Shown here: positions 52,499-61,377 of the stretch, one piece after another
How positions within the stretch are numbered: the stretch's first letter is position 1
How the letters are laid out: every line of letters begins with the position of its first letter
From: Marinirhabdus sp050859505
Lineage (GTDB): Bacteria; Bacteroidota; Bacteroidia; Flavobacteriales; Flavobacteriaceae
Reading direction: 5' to 3'
Length of the DNA: 64,000 nt
Assembly: GCF_050859505.1 (NCBI RefSeq)
Contig: NZ_CP193934.1
Coordinates: 1,922,001-1,986,000, forward strand
Program-made: the position numbers and the translations under genes
The notes under the pieces: generated by a model
What the model was told of the DNA's origin: nothing
Databases searched by the model: none
Seen by the model: only the letters and a program-made list of their open reading frames with translations

Positions 52499-52712
52499 CG
52501 AACGTAATTTTACTAGCAAAGTAAAAGTATAATACCTCCGTTTGAAATGACATTGCTCAGTTTTATGGAAAAATGGCATCATTAATAATTAATTAGTTAT
52601 ATAAAATCTTCAAATAGTCGGAAGTGGGACTTACACAATAAAATATACTAATGAAATACTATCAATACTCACTCATTAAAAGTACCTTAGACTGCATTAC
52701 TAAATTTTAAGA

Positions 52713-54443
52713 ATGTCCAAGAAACTCAATCAACTGGAGGCTACTGCGATTTGCGGCAATGACATAAGTTCATCTTGCTTATATGTTTCGGCACTCGCTA
52801 TCGTATATGCAGGGCAGTACGCGTGGATTTCTCTATTAATGGTTGGTGTTGTATTGTTCTTTTTTAGAAAAATTTATGGCGAGGTAGTAGGTGCATTACC
52901 GCTCAATGGAGGTGCTTATAATGCACTTCTAAATACTACAAAAAAATCTACAGCCTCTCTGGCGGCTGCTCTAACCGTATTGAGCTATATGGCCACTGCA
53001 GTAATTTCAGCAAGTGAGGCGGTAAAATATGCCTATAGTATCTGGCCGGTGTTTCCTATTATTCCTATGACCGTTGGTTTGCTTTTACTTTTTATGGGTG
53101 TAGTCATTCTGGGAATAGGTGAATCTTCAAAAGTTGCTATTGCCATTTTTCTATTTCATCTGCTTTCACTTAGCCTACTTTGCGGATTTTGTCTGGTATT
53201 TCTTTTTGAAAATGGAACTGAAACGCTATTCTCCAATTTTAGTACTCCCGTAAAAGGCGGTATTGTAACAGCATTATTCTTGGGATTTTCTGCTGCAATG
53301 CTCGGTATAAGTGGATTCGAAAGTTCGGCTAACTATGTAGAAGAGCAACAAAAGGGAGTATTTCCAAAAACATTGCGAAATATGTGGATTGTCGTTACAG
53401 TTTTCAACCCGCTTATTGCTTTTTTAGCACTTGCCATCATCCCTATGACTACGGTCGTGCAGAACCAAGATGCCCTACTTTCGGTAATGGGAAGAACCGC
53501 GAGTGGTAATTGGTTATCGCTCCTAATCGGTATAGATGCCGCATTGGTGTTAAGCGGTGCTGTGCTTACTTCATTTGTGGGTGTGGGCGGATTGATGAAG
53601 CGTATGGCGCTGGATAGAATTTTACCGAATACGCTGCTGAAACAAACCTTGAAAGGAAGTAACTATCCTATCTATATTTTATTTTTTGTGCTCTGTGTTT
53701 CTATTTTATTAGTTACAAGGGGAGACTTGGCGAAGCTGGCTGGAGTTTATACGATTGCATTTTTGTCTGTTATGACATTATTTGGAATTGGAAATTTATT
53801 GCTGAAAGTAAATCGCTCTCGCCTGCCAAGACCGGAGCGGTCAAGTTGGTTGGGTTTGTTTATTGGTATTTTTGCGGTGGCTTCAGCTATTGTGGGCAAC
53901 GTAATTTTGAACCCAGGTTATTTGGCGATATTTATGGAATATTTAATTCCTACGCTTGGGGTGGTATTCTTTATGTTGTATCGAAAACAGATTTACAAAT
54001 TGTTGTTATCGCTACTTGATTATATTTCGCCCGAGAAAGGCACCTTGTTTTTTAAGCTGAATGTAGCAGTAAAGAAATCTTTAACGAAGCTAAATAACCA
54101 ACAATTTATTTATTTTACCAATCACGACGAAGTAGCCACACTTAATAAAGTTCTACGTTATATTACCGAAAATGAAGCGACACGAAAGGTGAAAATTGTT
54201 TCGGTACTCGATTTTGATGAAGCGGTTGCTAGTAATCTCAAAAAAGATATTGAAACCTTAGATAGGGCATATCCATCTATTACAGTTGATTTTATCATAG
54301 AACCCGGCGTTTTTGGCCCCGATAAAATAAAGGAACTTTCCAAACGCTGGAAAATCCCTATTAATTTTATGTTTATTGCTTCGCCTGGCAACAAATTCCC
54401 TTATAAAATTCAAGAATTAGGAGAGGTTCGACTTATCATATAG
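52713..54443 (+). CDS. APC-superfamily amino acid permease with C-terminal soluble domain
   Basis: 576 aa. Residues 1-~440 are an APC transporter with twelve or more helices (start LNQLEATAICGNDISSSCLY; substrate-site helix GISGFESSANYVEEQQ near 195-210). Residues ~455-576 form a soluble alpha/beta domain (NQQFIYFTNHDEVATLNKVL ... VKIVSVLDFD ... VDFIIEPGVFGPDKIKELSKR) recalling a Usp-like regulatory fold. Substrate unknown; the family moves amino acids or amines. No Fnr-type box in front. Confidence 0.85.
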   Translation: MSKKLNQLEATAICGNDISSSCLYVSALAIVYAGQYAWISLLMVGVVLFFFRKIYGEVVGALPLNGGAYNALLNTTKKSTASLAAALTVLSYMATAVISASEAVKYAYSIWPVFPIIPMTVGLLLLFMGVVILGIGESSKVAIAIFLFHLLSLSLLCGFCLVFLFENGTETLFSNFSTPVKGGIVTALFLGFSAAMLGISGFESSANYVEEQQKGVFPKTLRNMWIVVTVFNPLIAFLALAIIPMTTVVQNQDALLSVMGRTASGNWLSLLIGIDAALVLSGAVLTSFVGVGGLMKRMALDRILPNTLLKQTLKGSNYPIYILFFVLCVSILLVTRGDLAKLAGVYTIAFLSVMTLFGIGNLLLKVNRSRLPRPERSSWLGLFIGIFAVASAIVGNVILNPGYLAIFMEYLIPTLGVVFFMLYRKQIYKLLLSLLDYISPEKGTLFFKLNVAVKKSLTKLNNQQFIYFTNHDEVATLNKVLRYITENEATRKVKIVSVLDFDEAVASNLKKDIETLDRAYPSITVDFIIEPGVFGPDKIKELSKRWKIPINFMFIASPGNKFPYKIQELGEVRLII

Positions 54444-54481
54444 TATTTTTTGAGCTATACTGTTACAAGTAATTCCTTATT

Positions 54482-55189
54482 TTAACTTTTTGCCGCTTTA
54501 ATTTGTTTCATTATATCTTCCATCATCTCTACCTGCACATGCTGAATATCCAATAATTCCTGTTGTTGGTTTATGATGAGGTGATCCAGTTTTTCGTGTA
54601 AGGTTCTTATTTCGAGTTCTGCCTTTAAGTTAATCATATAATCTTGTTTACCGCGTTCTCTGTCCTTCTCCTCTTGCCTGTTCTGGCTCATCATAATTAC
54701 TGGTGCCTGCAATGCTGCGAGACAAGACAGTATGAGGTTCAATAATATAAACGGATAAGGATCAAAACTCTTATTTGCTAAAAAAATGATGTTTAGGCTA
54801 ATCCAGACAAATATGATGATGGCAAATAGAATAATGAATTTCCAGCTACCACCAAACGTGGCTACGTTATCAGCCAAACGTTGGCCATAGCTACTTGAAA
54901 ACTCTTCTTTGTCAGATACGATATTGGATGTAATTAATTCTTGTCTTTCAATGCTTTGTAACACTTCCAACTCTAATTGAGATAAATCTCCCGCTTCTTT
55001 TAGAAGATAGCTTTCTAAGTATTTTTGTCTGTATCTATTCAATTCTGAAATTGAAATCATACTTTTTTTTGAAAGGGAAGGATGTTCGTTTTTGATAAAA
55101 GTAAAGATGGATGCTCTTATTGATTTACCCAAAATCATTTCAGATTTTGGGAATTCTTTCTTAGAGATGACGCTTTTAAATGTTTCCAT
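54482..55189 (-). CDS. DUF1003-family membrane protein
   Basis: 235 aa. The DUF1003 core starts ADNVATFGGSWKFIILF, two helices (about 115-135, 145-168) and QAPVIMMSQNRQEEKDR, followed by a long helical C-terminus. The N-terminal ~100 residues are extra and include a Ser/Lys-rich part. Function unknown; often found near Mg2+ or stress genes, and here MgtC lies 25 bp upstream. Confidence 0.85.
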   Translation of the reverse strand: METFKSVISKKEFPKSEMILGKSIRASIFTFIKNEHPSLSKKSMISISELNRYRQKYLESYLLKEAGDLSQLELEVLQSIERQELITSNIVSDKEEFSSSYGQRLADNVATFGGSWKFIILFAIIIFVWISLNIIFLANKSFDPYPFILLNLILSCLAALQAPVIMMSQNRQEEKDRERGKQDYMINLKAELEIRTLHEKLDHLIINQQQELLDIQHVQVEMMEDIMKQIKAAKS

Positions 55190-55214
55190 ATTGCAAAACT
55201 TTTTTGTCTTATTT

Positions 55215-55637
55215 CTACTTTCTATTTTTTAACCAATTATCCAAAGGTTCTAAAGCTGTATTAACAATAACTACCAAAGCTGTACATACTAATGTTTCAA
55301 TATAAAACCCTGAAGCAGCTACACAACCTATAGCAGCACTACACCAAATAGTAGCTGCACTTGTTAGGCCGTGCACATTGACACCTTCTCGAAAAATAAT
55401 CCCAGCTCCCAAAAATCCAACACCGGTAACCACTTGTGCTATAATTCTAGTCACATCAATTGATTTGTCCAGTTCAAAATATTTAATAGATAGTAGTACA
55501 AAAATTGCGGCTCCGGTAGAAACTAACATATTTGTTCTAAGTCCCGCGGATTTGTGGTGCCATTGTCGTTCAAAACCTATACATAGACCTGACAACAATG
55601 CAGTTGCGAGTCTTAGTATAAAATCTATTGTTTCCAT
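55215..55637 (-). CDS. MgtC/SapB-family membrane protein
   Basis: 140 aa, four helices; RLATALLSGLCIGFERQWHHKSAGLRTNMLV is the MgtC start motif, and GVGFLGAGIIFREG the conserved centre. The C-terminal cytosolic domain of long MgtC proteins is missing, as in the short SapB-type. It is linked to Mg2+ homeostasis and F-ATPase control in other bacteria. Confidence 0.9.
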   Translation of the reverse strand: METIDFILRLATALLSGLCIGFERQWHHKSAGLRTNMLVSTGAAIFVLLSIKYFELDKSIDVTRIIAQVVTGVGFLGAGIIFREGVNVHGLTSAATIWCSAAIGCVAASGFYIETLVCTALVVIVNTALEPLDNWLKNRK

Positions 55638-55729
55638 AGCTTTTCTTAGTTAAAATTAGGATTGCCATTTTCTAAGTAGTAGTGGGTTTTAATTTTGCAT
55701 AATCTATATACGTATGGAGATTGGTCACT

Positions 55730-56026
55730 TTACTTTGAATTAATGATAGCTATAATTTCATTTTTTTGAAGTACACCAGACTGCCGCCACACTTGTTTTC
55801 CTTTTTTAAATAATAACATTGTGGGTACTCCGCGAACTTGATATTGACTCGCAAAGGCCTGATTTTTATCTACATCAATTTTTACAATTTTAATACTATC
55901 GCCCAGTTGGTCTTTTACCTGTTTTAGAATGGGAGCCAACGCTTTACAAGGGCCGCACCATTCAGCAAAAAAATCTACTAGTACGGGTGTTTCAGAATTA
56001 ATAATGCTTTGAAAATTATTCTTCAT
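55730..56026 (-). CDS. trxA: Thioredoxin (paralogue of 13510-13806)
   Basis: 98 aa, WCGPC at residues 23-27, VRGVPTMLLF cis-Pro loop. Differs from the copy at 13510 at a few positions only (for example KQVKDQLGDS against IQVKEELGAA). Last gene of a minus-strand unit with an unknown gene, dnaJ-like and a sigma-like gene, spaced 14-24 bp apart. Confidence 0.95.
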   Translation of the reverse strand: MKNNFQSIINSETPVLVDFFAEWCGPCKALAPILKQVKDQLGDSIKIVKIDVDKNQAFASQYQVRGVPTMLLFKKGKQVWRQSGVLQKNEIIAIINSK

Positions 56027-56046
56027 CTTGATTCGTTGTTAAAAAA

Positions 56047-56406
56047 TTAATAATTTACGTTAAAAAACTCCTTTAAAACAAGTATTTGAAAATCTCCCAC
56101 AACCGATAGATTTGTATTTGCGTTCATCAAAACCAATCCATATCCCAATTGAGAAAGTTTACAATCCTTTATAATTTCCCTATTCAGAGCACTATAGACC
56201 GGCATAAAATGTTTGCTTGTATCAATTTTTGAAGCATTTGCTATGGCAACAGCCATTTGTACCGCCTCGGAAATTTGATTGGGTGACAACCCTTTATTTA
56301 AAAGTTCACTTGCTAAAAACTTCATTTGTGAGCTATAATAGAAATTCTTAAAATTATTAATAGCATCTGCCTCAATAGGTCTTCTGGTATATATAGTAAG
56401 TTCCAT
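56047..56406 (-). CDS. Hypothetical protein between dnaJ-like gene and thioredoxin
   Basis: 119 aa, mixed alpha/beta, soluble, no signal. Start MELTIYTRRPIEADAINNF, centre SPNQISEAVQMAVAIANAS. In E. coli the CbpA gene is followed by its inhibitor CbpM; this protein does not look like CbpM but has the same place, so it may modulate the DnaJ-like partner. No family recognised. Confidence 0.6.
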   Translation of the reverse strand: MELTIYTRRPIEADAINNFKNFYYSSQMKFLASELLNKGLSPNQISEAVQMAVAIANASKIDTSKHFMPVYSALNREIIKDCKLSQLGYGLVLMNANTNLSVVGDFQILVLKEFFNVNY

Positions 56407-56430
56407 CGTATTGGCTTTTTAGTAGTTTAT

Positions 56431-57369
56431 TTAAACTTCTGTTGAAGTTTGCTTTTCTCTTAATCCTTTTAATTTTTCAAATAATTCTTCCTCCTCTTTA
56501 GTAATGTTTTTTGGTAAATTCACATTGAGTGTCACTAATAAATCTCCATATTGTGAGGGGCTACTATACAATGGCATCCCCTTACTTTTCAGCCTTAGTA
56601 TTTTTCCTGTTTCACTTTCTTTGGGCACCGTAACTTTTAAGTTTCCGGTAAGTGTTGGGACAATTATTTTACCACCTAAAATGGCAGTATAGATATCTAT
56701 TTGGGCAGTATAGAGCAGGTTGTTTTCCTTTCTCTGGAATCGAGCATCCTGTTGTACATTTAAAATAATATGCAAGTCACCTCTCCTTGCACCGTTTATA
56801 CCTGGTTGCCCTTTTCCTTTAATTTTTAATTGTTGTCCATGATACGATCCTGGTTTTATGCTGATTCTTAAATTGTCATTATTAATTTTAAAGGTGCGGG
56901 TACTTCCTTGATAGGCTTCCAAAAGAGTTATGGGCATTTCAGCTTGAATATCACCTCCAACGTAGTTAGCCTGTTGTCCACGAGCTGACTGCCTATTGTT
57001 ATTGAAAAAAGTTTCGAAAAAGCTTGAAAAATCTTCTCCTGCATTCTGCTGACCGTAAAATCCCGATGGGTTACCTTGATAGGAGCCCCTATTTTGCTCA
57101 CGTGGATTGGTATAGTCACGCGAGTCATCACCTGTATGTTGATAGGCCTCCCAATTGGAACCTAAAGCGTCGTACTTTTCACGTTTCTTGGTGTCGCTCA
57201 GGACACTATTTGCCTCATTAATTTCCTTGAATCTTTCTTCGGCGCCTTTGTTATCTGGATTTTTATCGGGATGGTGTTGAGCAGCAAGTTTTCTATACGC
57301 TTTTTTAATGTCTTTAACTGAAGCTTCCTTACTAACTCCTAATATTTTATAATAATCCTTGTAGTTCAT
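56431..57369 (-). CDS. DnaJ-like co-chaperone of CbpA type
   Basis: 312 aa. J domain 1-70 with HPD (His33-Pro34-Asp35), a Gly/Phe/Asn/Gln-rich linker (about 75-135), no Cys-rich zinc domain, and the two C-terminal substrate-binding beta-domains (about 140-300, KGKGQPGINGARRGDLHIIL and SKGMPLYSSPSQYGDLLVTL). It stimulates DnaK. It is in one unit with a sigma-like gene 14 bp upstream, which suggests a stress circuit. Confidence 0.93.
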   Translation of the reverse strand: MNYKDYYKILGVSKEASVKDIKKAYRKLAAQHHPDKNPDNKGAEERFKEINEANSVLSDTKKREKYDALGSNWEAYQHTGDDSRDYTNPREQNRGSYQGNPSGFYGQQNAGEDFSSFFETFFNNNRQSARGQQANYVGGDIQAEMPITLLEAYQGSTRTFKINNDNLRISIKPGSYHGQQLKIKGKGQPGINGARRGDLHIILNVQQDARFQRKENNLLYTAQIDIYTAILGGKIIVPTLTGNLKVTVPKESETGKILRLKSKGMPLYSSPSQYGDLLVTLNVNLPKNITKEEEELFEKLKGLREKQTSTEV

Positions 57370-57383
57370 AGATAAAACCTCTT

Positions 57384-58154
57384 TTAATCGATAGAGTATC
57401 TATTTAACAAACTAACTTTGAGTGAATTTCTGGCATCATCTAAAAATTGTTTTGCTTCTGAAACAGTTATATTTCTTATTGTTGCAATTTCTGCTATAGT
57501 AAGATGCTGTTTTGTATATAACTCAAATACATTACGTATAGACGACGATAGATTATGAAGTACTGTCTGGATATGTTTATCTACTTGTTCTTGGTGTAAG
57601 GTCTTGTCTATTTTTTTTATGAGTTCACTTTCAGTATTTTCTATAAAAACATCATTTACTTTGTAAGTACCCTTATAGTAAGAAATATCATCCAGCTCTT
57701 CCTTCATAATAAGATCTCCATCACTTTCGGCTGTAAAATTTTCTTCCATTTGATCCCATTCCTTTTTTGAATAGTCATCTATATTCTCATAGAATAGATC
57801 GTCAAATGTTTCTTCGGTAATTGCGTCATCAAGTAGCTCGTTGATTTTTTTATAGAGCCATACCAGAAACTCATCTTCATTGGAGAAATTTTCAATATGA
57901 TCATAAGTTTCAATAAATAACTGATCTATAAAATCATTGGGAGCATACTTGTTCTTCGGAAAATGGTTTTTCTTTATTGCAGTTTTAATTCTTCTGATGA
58001 GATATCTCCGAATGTCAGGTACTATTTCCAAAAGTAATTTGTTGAATTCAATTCTATTTTCTTCCGTCTTAAGTTTAATGAGGTTAGGGAGTGTTTGCTC
58101 TATAGAGATACGAAGTTGTCGATGAATCTCATAATAGGTAGTCTGATTTTCCAT
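57384..58154 (-). CDS. Divergent sigma-70/ECF-like factor
   Basis: 256 aa. An N-terminal helical region (about 40-115) looks like sigma region 2 (LLEIVPDIRRYLIRRIKTAI ... DQLFIETYDHIENF ... FLVWLYKKINELLDD). A long acidic spacer follows (about 120-190), then a region-4-like helix-turn-helix (about 200-250: LSSSIRNVFELYTKQHLTIA, then NITVSEAKQFLDDARNSLK). The -10 and -35 contact residues are weakly kept. First gene of the unit leading into dnaJ-like and thioredoxin. Confidence 0.62.
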   Translation of the reverse strand: MENQTTYYEIHRQLRISIEQTLPNLIKLKTEENRIEFNKLLLEIVPDIRRYLIRRIKTAIKKNHFPKNKYAPNDFIDQLFIETYDHIENFSNEDEFLVWLYKKINELLDDAITEETFDDLFYENIDDYSKKEWDQMEENFTAESDGDLIMKEELDDISYYKGTYKVNDVFIENTESELIKKIDKTLHQEQVDKHIQTVLHNLSSSIRNVFELYTKQHLTIAEIATIRNITVSEAKQFLDDARNSLKVSLLNRYSID

Positions 58155-58222
58155 AGTTTTATATTTTTGTTTAAATAAGTATATAAGAATGCAAATGAAT
58201 AAGTTGTGATAAAATGACCAGT

Positions 58223-58352
58223 GTTGCTAAAATCGCTTGCCGAAGCAACACCTATCGCAATACTTGCCGTTGTTAAAATGCCATCATTGGCTCCAATAAC
58301 CGCAGTTCTATACCAATTACTTCTCTGGATGTAATGGTTGTCTAAAATAGTT
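58223..58352 (-). pseudogene. Relic of a second VIT-family gene (5' part)
   Basis: Closely matches 15081-15230 of the intact VIT gene: GCAACACCTATCGCAATACT is shared exactly, as is TGTAATGGTTGTCTAA near the gene start. A ~20-bp deletion and several substitutions break the frame. The remainder of the gene is absent. Confidence 0.78.
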
Positions 58353-58423
58353 ATCTAATTCCTCTGATTTTCCCTCAATTTATCGATGTCTTTTATGCAG
58401 CGCATCACACTATCATTTTACAG

Positions 58424-58520
58424 AAGAAGCGGATTTAATTTATATTTTCTAAGCACTGATAATAAGCGCTCCAATGGGGTTTCAACTGAAAAAGCACCTT
58501 TGAATAAAGGGCAGATTGCT
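58424..58520 (-). pseudogene. Relic of the 3' end of a second DUF3298-type lipoprotein gene
   Basis: Matches 15320-15416 of the intact lipoprotein gene (TTTAATTTATA-TTTCTAAG, then AAGCGCTC). It stands in the same order after the VIT relic as the intact pair does, so a whole paralogous locus once existed here. The rest of 58155-58761 shows no gene or Fnr-type box. Confidence 0.72.
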
Positions 58521-58761
58521 CAAGCCAATTGACATATTAATTTATGGAATAAACATATCTTCGGTAAGGTAGTTTTACTATGAAATATATCCTCACCATA
58601 CTTGTCTCACTTTAAAAAAGAAATTAAGTTATAAATCAAATTTCTGCATTGACTTCCAAAGCAATTTTAAGTAGTTTTACATTTATAAAGATCAGCTAAT
58701 CAGCTAATCATCTTAACTAACTTGCTAGACTTAAGAAGAATTATTTCAATAAAGATTTTCT

Positions 58762-59637
58762 TTATTCTGGAACGTTATTGGGATTCAACAGATCGTAAAA
58801 CTGATTGAGTTTAGGTAAAATAACGATTCTAGTTCTTCGGTTAATCGACCTTCCTTCAGTAGTTTCATTAGTACTCAAAGTATTGTATTCACCTCTACCA
58901 GCAGCTATTAGTTTATTTGGGTTAACATTATATTGAGTCTGTAAAACCCTGACTACAGAGGTAGCTCGCTTTACACTCAGGTCCCAGTTATCCTCTATGC
59001 AAGCGGTTTTTATAGGAACATTATCTGTATACCCTTCAACCATAACATCTATATCTGCTCTTTTCTCAATGATAAGGGCAATTTTGGCGAGAACTTCGTG
59101 GGCTCTGGAAGTTAAGTTAGAACTTCCGCTTTGGTATAACATTTTATCTGAAAGATTAATAAAAACAACTGTTTTGTCTACTTTTATCTCAATATCCTCA
59201 TCTGCGAGACCATCTTTAAGTACACTTTTTAAATTAACAGCCAATGCCAGGTTTATTGAGTCGGCTTTAGATCGTGCTGCATTTAAATATTGAATGTAAG
59301 TATCCTTTTTTTCCAACTGCGAGAGTGTTTCCTTAATATTATCGTTAGCAGTTTTAGAAAGAACGGTAAGATCACCTACTTGCGTGAATTGTTGATCACG
59401 AATTGCTTTGGCATCACTAAGCTGTGTTTTTAAATTATTCAATTGTTCCTCCCGCAATCGCATCGTGCTTTCAAAACGAGTAGTTTCATTTGCTAAAGTT
59501 CTATTGCATTTTTCGGCTTCCTTTGTTACCTTTTGAAGATTGCTTTGCGATTCCATATATTTTTTATTAGGTACACAAGAGGTAAGCAACAACCCTGTTA
59601 TGAACAGTAACGTAAATGTCGTGTTAGATATATTCAT
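58762..59637 (-). CDS. OmpA-family lipoprotein
   Basis: 291 aa from ATG 59637 (a TTG two codons earlier is open). Lipobox LTSC, long coiled coil (about 30-125), then an OmpA C-terminal peptidoglycan-binding domain (about 145-285) with MVEGYTDNVPI and the NRRTRIVI ending. It anchors the outer membrane to the cell wall. It has its own Fnr-type promoter. Confidence 0.9.
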   Translation of the reverse strand: MNISNTTFTLLFITGLLLTSCVPNKKYMESQSNLQKVTKEAEKCNRTLANETTRFESTMRLREEQLNNLKTQLSDAKAIRDQQFTQVGDLTVLSKTANDNIKETLSQLEKKDTYIQYLNAARSKADSINLALAVNLKSVLKDGLADEDIEIKVDKTVVFINLSDKMLYQSGSSNLTSRAHEVLAKIALIIEKRADIDVMVEGYTDNVPIKTACIEDNWDLSVKRATSVVRVLQTQYNVNPNKLIAAGRGEYNTLSTNETTEGRSINRRTRIVILPKLNQFYDLLNPNNVPE

Positions 59638-59658
59638 TTTCAATTATTTTAATTTGGG

Positions 59659-59701
59659 TAAATGTATTTTAAGGGTTTATAAGTAACTATGATATATATC
59701 A
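59659..59701 (-). promoter_or_regulatory. Fnr/Crp-type box plus -7-like element for ompA-type gene
   Basis: Minus strand: box TGATATATATCA (59701-59690) and TACATTTA (59666-59659, one mismatch), offset 35 nt. Confidence 0.7.
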
Positions 59702-59782
59702 GTTGCCTTAATGGAAGAGTTTAACAATTGCATGGAATGGATATGTTAGCCTTTTTAAGCTTGTAATGTTAAAAACCGTGTA

Positions 59783-59825
59783 TGATAAATGTCATAGTTT
59801 ATGATTTTTTATCAAACTACCTTTA
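59783..59825 (+). promoter_or_regulatory. Fnr/Crp-type box plus -7-like element for the 40-aa gene
   Basis: Box TGATAAATGTCA at 59783-59794 and TACCTTTA at 59818-59825 (one mismatch), offset 35 nt. Confidence 0.7.
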
Positions 59826-59866
59826 TTTCAGTCAGTACAATAACGTACTACTTAAATCAAAAAATT

Positions 59867-59989
59867 ATGGACGACAAGAAAAAAGCTCAAGATCAAAACA
59901 AAAATCAAACTACTGGTCAAAAACATTCTTCAGATGATAAAAAGAAGATGGAGGACAAAAAGAAGCAGGACCAGAAAAAGCAAAAATAA
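59867..59989 (+). CDS. 40-aa Lys/Gln/Asp-rich peptide
   Basis: Starts MDDKKKAQDQNKNQTTGQKH and continues with further D/K/Q runs, without any hydrophobic residue stretch; surely disordered in solution. ATG 59867 lies 41 nt after the -7 element; the longer frame from 59801 would overlap the promoter. It has its own Fnr-type box and is followed by hairpins, so it forms a complete transcription unit. Function unknown; it recalls hydrophilic stress peptides. Confidence 0.6.
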   Translation: MDDKKKAQDQNKNQTTGQKHSSDDKKKMEDKKKQDQKKQK

Positions 59990-60058
59990 AAATGGGGTAA
60001 CCTCGCATCAATAGATGCGGAACTGTTGCAAAACAAGTTTACTAAAATTTTTATTTTT

Positions 60059-60090
60059 AAGGGACAGTCTTGAAAACGCTGTCCTTTTTT
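60059..60090 (+). terminator. Intrinsic terminator after the 40-aa gene
   Basis: GGACAG (60062-60067) / CTGTCC (60079-60084) followed by six T. A second hairpin CGCATC-AATA-GATGCG lies at 60004-60019, right after the stop codon. Confidence 0.75.
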
Positions 60091-60136
60091 ATTTGTTTTT
60101 TTTTTAAAGTTCAATTCAAGCAAAACCAAATCAACC

Positions 60137-61276
60137 ATGAGTAAACTAGCAAAAATCCTTCAAGAGAATATTTCAGAGATTATGGAGCTTTGGCAAAACC
60201 AAGTGATACAAGATGTTCCTGCGGCAAAAAACACCAACGCCATTGCATTATTTGACCATTTGCCAAATATTATATTAGACATCGCTTCTATTATGGAACG
60301 TTGTCATTCTGTGACTGATTTGAATGTAGATAAAAGTTATTTAGCTATTCTCGATAATAGTGTACAACACGGCAAACATAGAGCGTCTATTGTAAATTAT
60401 AATGTTGAACAAGTGGTGCACGAGTATATAATTTTTCATAGAGTTTTAAGTAAATATATAGCAACACACGACGGATATAAGAAAAAAAAGACAGAACTAT
60501 TAAAGTACATTATTGAGACTGCGATATTAAAATGTATTGGTTCATTTTCACTTGCCCTTCAACAAATGCAAGAAAAAATTATTGGAACCATTGCCCACGA
60601 TATACGCAATCCACTTTCAGCAGCACAGTTGGCCTTAGAAGTTGTGCAAGAGGATCTCAACGGCAAGTGGACAAACAAAATGCTCGGGGCCGCACAGCGT
60701 AGTGTGAGAAAAGCGCTCCATTTAATTGAGGAATTAATGAACGGCATAAAGATTAAAGCGGGTGAAGGAATGATGTTCAATTTTGAGAACATAAATTTAA
60801 TAGAAGAATTAAAATTGGTTCAAACCGAAAGTAAAGAGTTTTATACCAATGAAATTAATTTAGAATACGACACCAAAAAAATAGAAGGTGTTTTTGATGC
60901 TACTGCTATAAAAAGGTTACTTGAAAACCTTATAAGTAATGCCGTAAAATATGGTTTTGCTAAGCAACCAATTACTATTTCAGTAAAAAATGAAGAAGAT
61001 GCTGTTGAAATAAAGGTGCATAATCACGGTACCCCAATTCCTGCCGATAAGCAAGACCAGATTTTTGATTTTATGGGTAGCGTTCAAAAAGAAGAAGAAG
61101 TGGTTTCAGGTAGTTGGGGAATGGGTTTAACGCTCACACAAATTGTAGCCGAGGCTCATGGCGGCGACATTAACCTTGTAAGTGATGAAAAAACGGGTAC
61201 CACATTTATAGTTAATTTGATAAAACAATTTAACGAACCAGGAAAACGACGAATGAAAATAAACTTTGCCGCTTAA
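60137..61276 (+). CDS. Soluble histidine kinase with RsbRD-like N-terminal domain
   Basis: 379 aa, no membrane helix. The helical N-terminal domain (about 1-140: MSKLAKILQENISEIMELWQ ... HGKHRASIVNYNVEQVVHEY) resembles the RsbR/RsbRD-type sensor fold. HisKA has GTIAHDIRNPLS (His154), HATPase has NLISNAVKYGF, and SWGMGLTLTQIV replaces the usual GxGLG loop. No response regulator lies next to it; three Usp genes follow under a separate promoter. It may feed the regulator at 18251 or another partner. Confidence 0.85.
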   Translation: MSKLAKILQENISEIMELWQNQVIQDVPAAKNTNAIALFDHLPNIILDIASIMERCHSVTDLNVDKSYLAILDNSVQHGKHRASIVNYNVEQVVHEYIIFHRVLSKYIATHDGYKKKKTELLKYIIETAILKCIGSFSLALQQMQEKIIGTIAHDIRNPLSAAQLALEVVQEDLNGKWTNKMLGAAQRSVRKALHLIEELMNGIKIKAGEGMMFNFENINLIEELKLVQTESKEFYTNEINLEYDTKKIEGVFDATAIKRLLENLISNAVKYGFAKQPITISVKNEEDAVEIKVHNHGTPIPADKQDQIFDFMGSVQKEEEVVSGSWGMGLTLTQIVAEAHGGDINLVSDEKTGTTFIVNLIKQFNEPGKRRMKINFAA

Positions 61277-61331
61277 ATGAAGTTGTCAGGAAATCACTTT
61301 TCTATTAATTAGCTTTTTTTCTTTGAACCTG

Positions 61332-61347
61332 ACTGCCGGCTGGCAGT
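61332..61347. repeat. Short palindrome ACTGCC-GGCT-GGCAGT
   Basis: Perfect inverted repeat with a 4-nt loop in the gap before the Usp series, of the REP-like kind found between genes. A related GCCTGCCTGCCAGAGGC occurs near 47160. Confidence 0.45.
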
Positions 61348-61377
61348 GAATTTTAAGAAAATGTTTTTTGTGGCTAC

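Noticed and set aside
58580..58615. Tiny frame MKYILTILVSL
   Set aside because: Eleven codons resembling a signal-peptide start only; it lies in relic DNA and has no continuation.
59801..59814. Second box TGAT...ATCA before the 40-aa gene
   Set aside because: Spacing is five bases instead of four, and it overlaps the -7 zone of the accepted box.
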